NCBI GenBank assembly: GCA_938009235.1
Contig: CALLIK010000007.1
Coordinates: forward strand, 186,001 to 250,000
Direction of reading: 5' to 3'
Origin: an uncultured Caulobacterales bacterium
Lineage (GTDB): Bacteria > Pseudomonadota > Alphaproteobacteria > Caulobacterales > Maricaulaceae
DNA: 64,000 nucleotides
Part shown: piece after piece, positions 18,161 to 26,499 of the stretch
Position numbering within the stretch: the first letter of the stretch is position 1
Layout: each line of letters starts with the position of its first letter
Program-made: the position numbers and the translations under genes
The notes under the pieces: model-generated
Databases searched by the model: none
Told to the model about the DNA's origin: nothing
What the model saw: only the letters and a program-made list of their open reading frames with translations

Positions 18161-18189
18161 TTGACCTAGCCGCGTAAAACGCGTTCTAA
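18161..18189 (+). promoter_or_regulatory. Promoter with internal palindrome, lipoprotein-LemA-DUF2207 operon
   Basis: TTGACC (18161-18166) and TTCTAA (18184-18189) are 17 bases apart in the 61-bp divergent gap. The spacer contains CGCGT-AAA-ACGCG (18171-18183), a perfect inverted repeat that could be an operator lying between -35 and -10. Confidence 0.45.
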
Positions 18190-18196
18190 AAGCCTC

Positions 18197-18505
18197 ATGA
18201 TGAAATCATTATACGTCCTTCCCCTACTTATTCTACCTGCATGTCTTCTCAGCGCCTGCATCACGACAGGCGGGCAGAGTACAAGTTTCGCCGGAGATAA
18301 TTGCAAAGCTCTGAGCGAGCTTATGCGAGATCGTAATTTGAATGCGAGTGTGAGTGCAGAAGTTTCCTCCTCTGGCAGCTATCAGGAAAATGATAAAGAT
18401 CACTTCACCTTACCGTGGGTAAAAGGTGGAACGAATAAAGATAAAGTCAGCAAAGAGCGCGCGGCTCTACGGAAGGCCTATAGCCAAAAGGATTGCGCCA
18501 CCTAG
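18197..18505 (+). CDS. Small putative lipoprotein
   Basis: A 102-residue protein with a lipoprotein signal: MMKSLYVLPLLILPACLLSAC, where LLSAC at residues 17-21 is the lipobox and Cys21 the expected lipidation site. The mature part is polar, with two further cysteines and no recognised domain. It is the first gene before lemA and overlaps a possible TTG-initiated form of lemA; from the lemA ATG the gap is 23 bases. Envelope location is inferred from the lipobox. A second ATG at 18200 is an alternative start. Confidence 0.65.
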   Translation: MMKSLYVLPLLILPACLLSACITTGGQSTSFAGDNCKALSELMRDRNLNASVSAEVSSSGSYQENDKDHFTLPWVKGGTNKDKVSKERAALRKAYSQKDCAT

Positions 18506-18528
18506 GTTTATCACTCTATGTCGGACCT

Positions 18529-19089
18529 ATGTCCGTATTTATACTTATCCTGATCCTTGTCGCCCTGCTCATAGTGGGTGTCGTTCTCATCTATAATGGC
18601 CTCGTTCAAAAACGCGCCCTCGTCAATAATGGGTGGTCAGATATTGATGTCCAGCTCAAGCGCCGCGCAGATTTAATTCCGCGCCTCGTGGATACTGTCA
18701 AAGGCTACGCCTCTCACGAAAAAAATCTTTTCATCGAAGTTATTACCGCCCGCAATTCAGCCCTCGCAGCGGGCGGTGATGTGCGTCAACGCGGTGACGC
18801 CGAAGGCCGCTTGTCTGGTCCAACGACACGCCTGCTCGCGTTGAAAGAAGCCTACCCTGATCTCAAATCCAATCAAAACTTTCTCGAGTTGCAACATGAA
18901 CTAACTGAGACTGAAGACAAAATCGAAATGGCGCGACGGTTCTATAATGGCGCGGTTCGAGAAATGAATATTGCCGTGCAAAGCGTACCGTCTAATTTGG
19001 TCGCTGGTCCTTTTGGGTTTAACCAACAGCCCTTCTTTGAAATTGAACCCGTAGACGCCTTGGTGCCTGATGTGAGTTTTGACGCATGA
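18529..19089 (+). CDS. lemA: LemA-family protein
   Basis: The start is the ATG at 18529 (MSVFILILILVALL), giving one N-terminal transmembrane helix and a coiled-coil, four-helix-bundle domain. Family hallmarks are VNNGWSDIDVQLKRRADLIPRLVDTVKGYASHE (given in part), NFLELQHELTETEDKIEMARRFYN and the FGF...P.FE ending. LemA proteins are membrane proteins of poorly known function. They are very often encoded next to a DUF2207 or TPM-domain protein with a Gly-rich tail, exactly as here; the genes overlap (ATGA), arguing for joint action. Confidence 0.9.
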   Translation: MSVFILILILVALLIVGVVLIYNGLVQKRALVNNGWSDIDVQLKRRADLIPRLVDTVKGYASHEKNLFIEVITARNSALAAGGDVRQRGDAEGRLSGPTTRLLALKEAYPDLKSNQNFLELQHELTETEDKIEMARRFYNGAVREMNIAVQSVPSNLVAGPFGFNQQPFFEIEPVDALVPDVSFDA

Positions 19090-20870
19090 GAGTTTCTATG
19101 CTTCGGGCAATACTGATTTCACTATTGGTCTGGTGTTTTTCTACCTCTCTCTTTAGCCAGAGTGCCTTTGCGCAAAACGTTTCAGGCGAAAGATTTGAAC
19201 GCGCCGACATTACAGTCACAGTGGCAAAAGATGGTAGTCTCTCTATCCGCGAAGAACTTGATTACATCAAAGCCCGCGGAACCGATAAACGCGGGATATT
19301 TATTGAATTACCGAGCAAGGTCCGCGAAGGCGCGATTACATATAAGAGAGCCTATAAGCTGACACTTGCGACGCGAAATGGCGTAGCTGAAAATATCACC
19401 AACATGAGTGATAGCGGCACAATCATTTGGCGCTTAGGCCGTAGTGACATATTATTAAACGACACCCTTCAACGCTACGTCATCGAATATAATTCGGACG
19501 ATTGGATTGTGCGCTATGATGATCTGGATGAAGTCCGCTGGAATGTCTGGGGCGAATATAGTCCCATGCCTGTGAAAAACCTGACGGGCCGAATTATACT
19601 TCCCGACGGCGCAACAGCTAAACAAGTTGCGGCTTATACAGGCCGCTTTGGTAGTAAAGACAACGACCTAACGCTCCGCGCCGAGGGCAATGTCATTCAC
19701 TTTTCCGCCAACCGAACCTTGCAAGCGCGCGAAGGCGCAACGGTCGCAGTCGGCGTTGAAAAAGGTGTCTTTGATCCCTTATCCGCGAAAGAATTAAAAG
19801 CACGGTGGTGGAGAGCCAATGGCGCACTTCTAGCTATGGGCCTCATTAGCCCAGGCATATTGCTGTTCTATTTCTTCAATTGGTCCAAGGTTGGCCGTGA
19901 CCCTGTCAAACCCCCTGTCTTTGCGCGTTATGAAGCGCCAGAGAATTATTCCGCGGCAGCAGCTCACAGGATTTCGATGAAGGCCCTCCACGGCGACACC
20001 GCCCTGATCGCGACCTTACTGGGTCTCGCCATTAAGGGGCGCTTGAAAATTGACGTTGCCAAAACAGAAACCGTTCTAACCCTTTTGTCGCGTTCAGATC
20101 ACAAAGGGGACTTAAACCAAGAAGAGGTCGTTTTATTTAGCCAAATGTTCAAAAATAGAAACGAGGACATTATCCTGCGTAAGAAAACGCCCAACAACCA
20201 GTTTCATGCAGCCACAAATCAATTCGACGCGCATGTCAACAAAGCCTATTCAACCGCCTATCGTAAAGTAAATTTTGGGTATGTGATAGCCGGCGTCGTG
20301 CTCACGATTGTTGGATTGATTGCTGTCATGTCAAATTTCCATACGCCTTCTACAGAACTTTTTTGGATATTGGTCGGCAGCGTCGTTTTAATCAATATCA
20401 TTTTCATGTTCCTCATGCCTGCTCCAACCAAAAAGGGTGCGCAGATCACATCAGAAATTGAAGGCTTTAAACTCTATCTCGAAACGGCTGAGAAACTCCG
20501 CTTGAATGCTGCGGACATTGGGACAGACCAAGTCCCGCCCATGACAAAAGAGCGTTACGAGAGCTACCTTCCCTATGCTGTTGCATTAGGTGTGGAGAAG
20601 CCTTGGACGAAGCACTTTGAAAAAACCCTGCCTATTGACGCAAAAGACTATCGCCCACGACATTACAACCACTATCGCGGCGGGAGTTATGGATCACGGG
20701 GTATCGGCTCCATGCAGAAAGATATGATCAAAGCCCTATCCTCTGGGGTAGCATCGGCGCGCCCTGTGCAAACAAGCAGCAGCGGCGGCAGCTCATCTGG
20801 TCGTCGTTTTTCAGGCGGCGGTGGATTTTCGGGCGGTGGCGGCGGCGGTGGCGGGCGCGGAAGCTGGTAA
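19086..20870 (+). CDS. DUF2207 membrane protein with glycine-rich C-terminus
   Basis: 594 residues: signal peptide (cleavage near SAFAQ at residue 29), an extracytoplasmic DUF2207 beta domain (about 30-240), a transmembrane helix near 250-270, a cytoplasmic region, two more helices (about 397-445) and a C-terminal tail ending in a run of Gly with SGGGGFSGGG-like repeats and a terminal GRGSW. That tail is typical of partners of LemA. The ATG at 19086 overlaps the lemA stop; an ATG four codons later is an alternative. Function unknown, probably an envelope complex with LemA. Confidence 0.88.
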   Translation: MRVSMLRAILISLLVWCFSTSLFSQSAFAQNVSGERFERADITVTVAKDGSLSIREELDYIKARGTDKRGIFIELPSKVREGAITYKRAYKLTLATRNGVAENITNMSDSGTIIWRLGRSDILLNDTLQRYVIEYNSDDWIVRYDDLDEVRWNVWGEYSPMPVKNLTGRIILPDGATAKQVAAYTGRFGSKDNDLTLRAEGNVIHFSANRTLQAREGATVAVGVEKGVFDPLSAKELKARWWRANGALLAMGLISPGILLFYFFNWSKVGRDPVKPPVFARYEAPENYSAAAAHRISMKALHGDTALIATLLGLAIKGRLKIDVAKTETVLTLLSRSDHKGDLNQEEVVLFSQMFKNRNEDIILRKKTPNNQFHAATNQFDAHVNKAYSTAYRKVNFGYVIAGVVLTIVGLIAVMSNFHTPSTELFWILVGSVVLINIIFMFLMPAPTKKGAQITSEIEGFKLYLETAEKLRLNAADIGTDQVPPMTKERYESYLPYAVALGVEKPWTKHFEKTLPIDAKDYRPRHYNHYRGGSYGSRGIGSMQKDMIKALSSGVASARPVQTSSSGGSSSGRRFSGGGGFSGGGGGGGGRGSW

Positions 20871-20903
20871 ATCAACCGAACCCTTTAGCTCCAACCCGTT
20901 TGC

Positions 20904-23744
20904 TTAAGCGCGTTGTCTCAATACCCGCAAACCATTTGTCTCGCGGAGATACTCCAACGCTTGCAATAGCTCAGCCTGCCGCACTGGCTTTGTCAGAAAC
21001 AAATCGGCTCCAGCGTCCATACAGGCGGCATTCGTACTCGGCGCATTATCCGCCGTCAGAGCAATCACGGGTATATCTGCATTGGCGACATCTAAGTTAC
21101 GTAAACGCTGCAACGTCTCTATGCCATCCAAGGGTGCCATGTGAACATCCATAATAGCGAGATCAAATGTGTCATGAGCTAAAAGCTCGAGGGCTTCTAA
21201 TCCACCTGGAGCTTCAACACAGATGTGGCCTTTAATTTCCATCATCAAACGTAAAATATCCCGATTGGGCGCCATATCGTCAACGACCAGAATTCTATAA
21301 CATCCGTCTGGAAGCGTGGGGGCATTTGATGTTTCTAAATGTGTTCCTTTTAAATCCCGTGTCGAACTATCATGTAAAGCGGGTCCAGATGCACGCGGCT
21401 GCATCAAATCAACCACAGGTGATGTTGCAACTAAAGGGCCCTTTAACGTCGCAGCGTTTGAAAACGGCGCTTCAATCGGAGGCTGAAGTGTCTCTTTAAT
21501 CTCGGGCTTGCTGGCCTTAATGGCAGCGGCTTTAATAACAGCGGTTTGGGTGGGTACAGCAGTTTTGGTGGTTACAGGCGTGTCGATCACAACGTCCATC
21601 ACAGGCTTTAACGCGACTGAAAGCCTAAATTCGGATCCACGTCCTTCACGACTGACAACAGTTAAATCTCCGCCCATCATGTCAGCCAGAGCGCTTGCGA
21701 TAGCTAGACTTAACCCTGTGCCCATATGATTTCGTTTGCGGCTTGTGTCGGCTTGCATAAATGGTGTGAAGAGTCGCGATTGCACAAGCTCGGTCATGCC
21801 GCGTCCAGTGTCGGCAACAATAGCCGTTAAGCCAGAGACTGCGCCAACCGCATTGGTTTTCGCCGTGACATGTAAATGGACGCGTCCTGTATCCGTGAAA
21901 CCAACGGCGTTAGACATCAGAACATCTATACATTGGATCAAACGGGTTTTATCGACATTATGACGCGTAATCGCAGGATCAATGAAGTAGGTAAATGTGA
22001 GGCCCTTCGCCTTCGCCTCATGTTCCCATTGTAAAGGAATCGTGACCAAGTCCTCCGCAACATTTGTATCTACAGGATTTAAGTCCATTTGCTCCGCATC
22101 TATGCGCGCCATATCCGTCAAGGATTCAACAACAGATAAGAGATCATTACCGCCCTTAAGAATGATGGAGGTTTTCTCGCGGATATCAGCATCGGCATGA
22201 TAATTGGCTAAGTAATCCGAAATCCCAATAATCGCATTCAGCGGCGTTCGAAGCTCATGGGAAATCATTCCCAAAAATTCAGTTTTTAATTTCTCAGCAG
22301 ACGCCGCTTGAAGCGTTTTAATTTCAAGCTCCTTGACCATCTTGCTACGGTATCGCGCAAAAAGGATGGCTGCGGCCATGGCAAGGGCCATGAATATCAC
22401 AAGCGCCATGAGCAAACGGTTCAATTTACGTTGGCGATCAATCGTCATCGCCTGAAGCTCGGCTTCCCGTGCCGTAGCCGCTTCACGTTCGGCTTGGCGT
22501 TCACGTGAGTTTTCGAGATCAGCTAACATAGCTGTGGTATCGCGGGAATTATTATCGAGAAACTTTTGCGAAACAACATCAAGTTGACGACTATATAGCT
22601 GTGTTGCAAGTTGGGTATCTTCTGACTGCGCCAATAGAAAGGCCAGATAGAGACGATCACGGCTCGTTTCCTCAGTCAATAAGTGAGTGGGGTTTAGATT
22701 TATTTCTGCGTCCGCAGCCACAAGACGGGCTTCCGCAATACGGCCCAGTCCCGTTAAAGCAATCGCTTCATTAACATGTGCCTGACCTTGAATGAGCGGA
22801 TGATCTGATTTCGATCGAGCTGTACGAGCGTAGCTCAACCCTGACTCAAAATCCCCGAGAGAATTCATGACTTGCGCAATACGATACTCAGACAAGCCAA
22901 CGATACTAGATGTTCCAGATTTTTCTATTTCGAGGAGCTGCTCACTCAAATAAACTAGGGCAGCATGATCTCGGCTCATATTGTGTGAGAATATAAGGTT
23001 ATTTATAAGGTCGATATCATTATTTGTATTTGGGTTATCTTTCGTCAATTTAAGGTATTCAAGCGATGTCAGAATCGCAAGGTCAGTGTTTCCTTGATAA
23101 TTGTGAAGCTGAGCAATTGCCGCAGTAATGTTCTCTTTTGCGGCTATAACGAACAGATTACTGTCATCATCCTGCGGAATTAACGCAAGCGCAGACTGAG
23201 CCTTTTGCAAGGCCGCTTGGTTTTCTCTATCACTACCATGAAGCTGAGATAGGTGAGAGAGTGCTATATACCTTTCGAACCAACTCCCTGTCTGGGTATA
23301 TTTTTCAACAGCGGCTTGGTGTTGCTCTGCCGTTGCTTGCGCTTCTAAGAGATTAGCATATTCAGAATACAGCTCGATGATGCTTGTAAGTGGAAAATTG
23401 TCATTACGCTCGTAAAACTTTTTTTCAAATGACTCAATTTGGGTTCTGATTTTTTCAGGGTTTCTCGAATAGATGGATTTTCGGATTTCATTTACTGCTT
23501 GTATGCTCTGCTTTGCGTTACGACTAGCATCGGTTTCAGGCTGCCCAACTCGCAATTTATCCGCGGCGACACTTAGTGTTCTTGATTTAACCTGTTCCAC
23601 AATTTCGATAAGGCGTGGATCTACAGAAGTCTCATCGGAATAGGTCTGAGCTTGCGCCACAAGAGTCAGGGATGCCATGGCCAAAAATACAGCAAGGCCA
23701 GTCGCAAAGCGACGGATCATATGAAAGTGACGTATATTCAGCAT
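20904..23744 (-). CDS. Hybrid sensor histidine kinase with TPR-like periplasmic sensor
   Basis: From the ATG at 23744 (946 aa): signal peptide (to about VAQAQ, residue 33), a long helical TPR-like extracytoplasmic region (about 35-430), a transmembrane helix (444-465), a HisKA dimerisation domain with phospho-acceptor His496 in SHELRTPLN, a HATPase_c domain (VADTGRGM, GTGLSLAIA), a linker and a C-terminal receiver domain with phospho-acceptor Asp866 (AIMDVHMAP) and conserved Lys in LTKPV. The open frame extends to 23819, but the signal peptide supports the later start. It has no partner response regulator nearby. It lies just downstream of the GG-peptide terminator on the same strand, so the exported peptide is one candidate ligand (inference). 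Confidence 0.85.
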   Translation of the reverse strand: MLNIRHFHMIRRFATGLAVFLAMASLTLVAQAQTYSDETSVDPRLIEIVEQVKSRTLSVAADKLRVGQPETDASRNAKQSIQAVNEIRKSIYSRNPEKIRTQIESFEKKFYERNDNFPLTSIIELYSEYANLLEAQATAEQHQAAVEKYTQTGSWFERYIALSHLSQLHGSDRENQAALQKAQSALALIPQDDDSNLFVIAAKENITAAIAQLHNYQGNTDLAILTSLEYLKLTKDNPNTNNDIDLINNLIFSHNMSRDHAALVYLSEQLLEIEKSGTSSIVGLSEYRIAQVMNSLGDFESGLSYARTARSKSDHPLIQGQAHVNEAIALTGLGRIAEARLVAADAEINLNPTHLLTEETSRDRLYLAFLLAQSEDTQLATQLYSRQLDVVSQKFLDNNSRDTTAMLADLENSRERQAEREAATAREAELQAMTIDRQRKLNRLLMALVIFMALAMAAAILFARYRSKMVKELEIKTLQAASAEKLKTEFLGMISHELRTPLNAIIGISDYLANYHADADIREKTSIILKGGNDLLSVVESLTDMARIDAEQMDLNPVDTNVAEDLVTIPLQWEHEAKAKGLTFTYFIDPAITRHNVDKTRLIQCIDVLMSNAVGFTDTGRVHLHVTAKTNAVGAVSGLTAIVADTGRGMTELVQSRLFTPFMQADTSRKRNHMGTGLSLAIASALADMMGGDLTVVSREGRGSEFRLSVALKPVMDVVIDTPVTTKTAVPTQTAVIKAAAIKASKPEIKETLQPPIEAPFSNAATLKGPLVATSPVVDLMQPRASGPALHDSSTRDLKGTHLETSNAPTLPDGCYRILVVDDMAPNRDILRLMMEIKGHICVEAPGGLEALELLAHDTFDLAIMDVHMAPLDGIETLQRLRNLDVANADIPVIALTADNAPSTNAACMDAGADLFLTKPVRQAELLQALEYLRETNGLRVLRQRA

Positions 23745-23814
23745 AACTCCATAGAGATATGCCTGAAAGGTCTTAAAATTTAATGCAAAATATAAACTTA
23801 CTGTAATAATTCTA

Positions 23815-23844
23815 AACAAAAAAAAACCCGCCTATCGGCGGGTT
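23815..23844 (-). terminator. Rho-independent terminator of the GG-leader peptide gene
   Basis: On the minus strand AACCCGCC, loop GATA, GGCGGGTT is followed by a T-rich run of at least nine T. It lies 30 bases after the stop of the 22-codon peptide gene and separates it from the histidine kinase. A strong dedicated terminator supports the idea that the tiny gene makes a real short transcript. Confidence 0.85.
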
Positions 23845-23873
23845 AGAAACTTAACAAATCTAAAATTTAGACT

Positions 23874-23942
23874 CTAAAAGTCGATAACGATGGGTCCGCC
23901 ACCAACAACGACTTCGAGTTCTTCCATAGATAATTCACGCAT
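23874..23942 (-). CDS. Double-glycine leader peptide precursor, 22 aa
   Basis: ATG at 23942, TAG at 23876-23874. The first 15 residues, MRELSMEELEVVVGG, match the Gram-negative double-glycine leader pattern (basic residue after Met, Glu/Leu spacing, hydrophobic residues before GG) recognised by C39-peptidase ABC exporters. The remaining residues are GPIVIDF. Cleavage after GG would release seven residues, or six if after the third Gly. AAGGAA lies seven bases upstream of the ATG, a strong terminator follows, and the cognate-type exporter gene ends 260 bases upstream on the same strand. The core is far shorter than known microcins, which suggests a signal peptide, but a small toxin or vestigial gene remains possible. 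Confidence 0.72.
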   Translation of the reverse strand: MRELSMEELEVVVGGGPIVIDF

Positions 23943-24031
23943 ATCTTTGTTCCTTGATAGGTTTAAAAAATATACAAAGGCCCACAAGCCCTCTGCAGTA
24001 CAGTTCCCACACAGCTGCACCGACTATTAAA

Positions 24032-24047
24032 AGCTAGTTTCATGCCA
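24032..24047 (-). promoter_or_regulatory. Candidate promoter of the peptide gene (sigma-54-like or sigma-70)
   Basis: On the minus strand TGGCATGAAACTAGCT keeps the GG and GC dinucleotides of a -24/-12 sigma-54 promoter at correct spacing and differs at two conserved positions. The same stretch also fits a sigma-70 promoter (TTGCAT, 18 bases, TTTAAT). Either would give a leader of about 75-80 bases. I cannot choose between them. Confidence 0.4.
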
Positions 24048-24067
24048 AGATGCAAGCAAAATGTTTC

Positions 24068-24082
24068 AATTTGGTGCAAATT
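24068..24082. promoter_or_regulatory. Palindrome upstream of the peptide promoter (proximal)
   Basis: AATTTG-GTG-CAAATT is a perfect inverted repeat with 6-base arms, centred about 50-55 bases upstream of the predicted transcription start of the peptide gene. It could be an activator or repressor site. The region is AT-rich, so chance is not excluded. Confidence 0.35.
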
Positions 24083-24099
24083 ATAGTTAATACACCCTA

Positions 24100-24120
24100 A
24101 AATTGTTTCAGTTACAATTT
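24100..24120. promoter_or_regulatory. Palindrome upstream of the peptide promoter (distal)
   Basis: AAATTGT-TTCAGTT-ACAATTT is a perfect inverted repeat with 7-base arms, centred about 90 bases upstream of the predicted start. With the proximal palindrome it forms a pair about 35 bases apart, the kind of spacing expected of enhancer-like sites. Confidence 0.4.
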
Positions 24121-24201
24121 CAAATAGTGATAAATGCGTTATTATCTGAATTTTACTACCTTGACTGACTCAAAAAATTTGAGCCATTTCTAGACGCCAA
24201 A

Positions 24202-26289
24202 CTAGTCAATCTGAATAATGCGGTCACTCGCATCTAAAAATGCGGGACGATGTGCCACAATGATACGGGTGATTGGCAAGTCACGAATGATCTGAACGAT
24301 AGCCCGCTCAGTCTCAACATCCAAATTCGCAGTGCCTTCATCGAGGAATAAGACCTTTGGGTCCTGATACAGCGCGCGAGCAAGTAAAACACGTTGTCGC
24401 TGTCCACCAGATAGCACTGACCCCATATCGCCGATTTGAAGTTGGTAATTCATCGGCAGAGCCGCAATTGTATCGTGGATTTGCGCCGCTATGGCCGCCT
24501 TATAGACGCGCTGCATATCGATCTGCGGATCAAAGAAGCTGATATTATCCGCCAAAGTCCCAGACAAGAGGCGATCATCCTGCATGACCACGCCAATCTG
24601 CGAGCGCCAATCCGCCATATCTAGCGCGGCGATGTCTTGGCCATCAATACGCAAACAGCCCTTCACGGGCGCATAGAGGCCGAGCATCAGTTTCATCAGC
24701 GTAGTCTTCCCGCCGCCTGACCGCCCGGTCAACGTCACCATCTCGCCAGCCGCAATATCCAAGTTAAAGTCCGTCACAACCCAAGGATCTGTTTCTGAAT
24801 ATCGGAAGCTGATAGTCTCAAGGGACACATTGCCCTTCAAATCGGTCAACTTACCGTCACCAGATTGATCCGCATCCGTTTCCTCAAAGATAATATCAGA
24901 CAGGCGATCCAAATGCAGAGACAGCAAATTAAACTCGATACCCTTCTCTAGCAGCTGCACCACCGCATCTGTAAAATATTGACGATAGGCCAGAAATGCA
25001 ACGAGCATCCCGAGCGTAAAGCCGCCCTCGCCTGTCGCCAAACCTTCGCCCAACATCAAACTACCCGCAGCCCAAACCACTACGACGATTTGCAAACCTG
25101 TCAGCAGCGTTTCGAAAAACTTCCGCGCGACAACCCAACGGCCATAGCCAACATTGGCGTTGATAAAGTCCGTATAGAGATTGCGCCACGCGGCTTCGCG
25201 TTCAGCTTCGCGTCCAAACATTTTGACAGTTGTGATCGCGCGGATACTTTCAATAACGTGTGAGTTCTCTAGCGCCTTGGCATAGATGCTTTCTTCCTGC
25301 GTCCTCCGCAGGTGCGGATAGATCAGATATGTCGCCAATATCAGACCCAAAACTGACACCAAAACAATCGCGCCCAAGAGCGGCGAATAAGCGAACATCA
25401 CGAGCAACATCAGCGCCGCCATGACGCCGTCAATCAACACCGCAGGCACAGATTGCGTCAACGCCTCTTGGATCGGAACAGTGCTTCCCATGCGGCTGAT
25501 AATATCGCCCACATGACGGCGTTCGAAATAACGTGTCGGCAGGCGCACTAAATGGCGGAACACATTCCCGACCATCTGCAAGCTCATCTGATTACCATAG
25601 ACCAAAATCGCCCAACCCCGAACGGCTTCGGCTGCGGCGCGCACAATCACCAAACCACCAAACCCAATCGCGAGCGCAAACAACAGTGCGTGATCTCCGC
25701 GCGGCAGAACCGCATCCACGACCAGTTGTAAATAAAAGGGCGAGAGCAAAATGATCGCCTGCAAGATCACTGACAAAATAAGCGTCTGTATGACCGCCCG
25801 TTTCAACCCAACCAAACGCGACCACAATAATGAAATACGCGGTTTAATCCGCGCTTGCACAGCTTTGAAATCAGCGTGCGGCGTGAACTCCACCGCGATG
25901 CCTGTGAAATGATCGGAAAGCTGCGAGAGCTTCATTTTCCGCAAGCCAACACCTGGGTCAATAATTTCCGCTTGATCGCCCTTGATCGCTTTCAACACGA
26001 CGTAATGATTGAGGTCCCAATGCAGCATCGCGGGCAACTGCAACTTCCGCAGATGATCCATATCCACCCGCAAGGGCCGTGACGAAAGCTGCAAACCATC
26101 GGCAATCGCAATGACGGATTTCAACGACGCGCCTGTCATCGAAACAAGATGCTTTTTACGCAGAACATTTAAATCAATATCATGCCCATGATAGCGCGAG
26201 ATCATCGCGAGACAGGCCAGACCACACTCGCTCATTTCCGTTTGTAAAATAACGGGGAGTTTACCCTTAGCTCTCATCGCGCCCGCCAT
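24202..26289 (-). CDS. Peptidase-containing ABC transporter (PCAT), C39 family
   Basis: 695 residues in three parts. The N-terminal C39 peptidase domain (about 10-135) has Gln16, nucleophile Cys22 in SECGLACLAMI, His95 in NHYVVL and Asp111 in IIDPG, so the catalytic set is complete. A six-helix ABC membrane domain (about 160-450) follows. The ATPase domain has Walker A GRSGGGKTT with Lys528, signature LSGGQRQR and Walker B VLFLDEGTANLD. Such transporters cut GG leaders in the cytoplasm and export the core peptide. The gene begins three bases after the truncated fusion protein and lies upstream of the GG-peptide gene. It resembles the CvaB/CdzA type rather than RTX exporters, because the peptidase Cys is kept. 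Confidence 0.93.
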   Translation of the reverse strand: MAGAMRAKGKLPVILQTEMSECGLACLAMISRYHGHDIDLNVLRKKHLVSMTGASLKSVIAIADGLQLSSRPLRVDMDHLRKLQLPAMLHWDLNHYVVLKAIKGDQAEIIDPGVGLRKMKLSQLSDHFTGIAVEFTPHADFKAVQARIKPRISLLWSRLVGLKRAVIQTLILSVILQAIILLSPFYLQLVVDAVLPRGDHALLFALAIGFGGLVIVRAAAEAVRGWAILVYGNQMSLQMVGNVFRHLVRLPTRYFERRHVGDIISRMGSTVPIQEALTQSVPAVLIDGVMAALMLLVMFAYSPLLGAIVLVSVLGLILATYLIYPHLRRTQEESIYAKALENSHVIESIRAITTVKMFGREAEREAAWRNLYTDFINANVGYGRWVVARKFFETLLTGLQIVVVVWAAGSLMLGEGLATGEGGFTLGMLVAFLAYRQYFTDAVVQLLEKGIEFNLLSLHLDRLSDIIFEETDADQSGDGKLTDLKGNVSLETISFRYSETDPWVVTDFNLDIAAGEMVTLTGRSGGGKTTLMKLMLGLYAPVKGCLRIDGQDIAALDMADWRSQIGVVMQDDRLLSGTLADNISFFDPQIDMQRVYKAAIAAQIHDTIAALPMNYQLQIGDMGSVLSGGQRQRVLLARALYQDPKVLFLDEGTANLDVETERAIVQIIRDLPITRIIVAHRPAFLDASDRIIQID

Positions 26290-26292
26290 GCC

Positions 26293-26499
26293 CTAGGCTC
26301 CGAACAGCCAGTCGATCAGGCGCACCGCGCCCGCATCCGTCTCGACCTGAAAGTAAAACAAACCCGCCAAACAAATGGCAAGAAACACCACGAGCAGCGC
26401 CGTAATCATCCACGTCGCGGGCGGGGCCTGCAAGCGTACCTCTCCAAACAAAGCGCGGGATCGATGCGCAAGCGCTTCTTTACGATAGAGATCTGACAT
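26293..26499 (-). CDS. N-terminal stub of a HlyD/CvaA-type membrane fusion protein, 68 aa
   Basis: The start MSDLYRKEALAHRSRALFGEV, then one transmembrane helix (about residues 31-52), then FQVETDAGAV matches the beginning of CvaA/HlyD-type adaptor proteins, which normally run to 400 or more residues. Here the protein ends nine residues later (RLIDWLFGA), and the exporter gene starts three bases after the stop, so coiled-coil, lipoyl and beta-barrel domains are absent. Either a deletion removed them or this is a dedicated mini-adaptor. A TTGACC-17-CTAACC promoter-like pair precedes it. The intact short frame and tight coupling to the exporter argue that it is still translated. Confidence 0.65.
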   Translation of the reverse strand: MSDLYRKEALAHRSRALFGEVRLQAPPATWMITALLVVFLAICLAGLFYFQVETDAGAVRLIDWLFGA

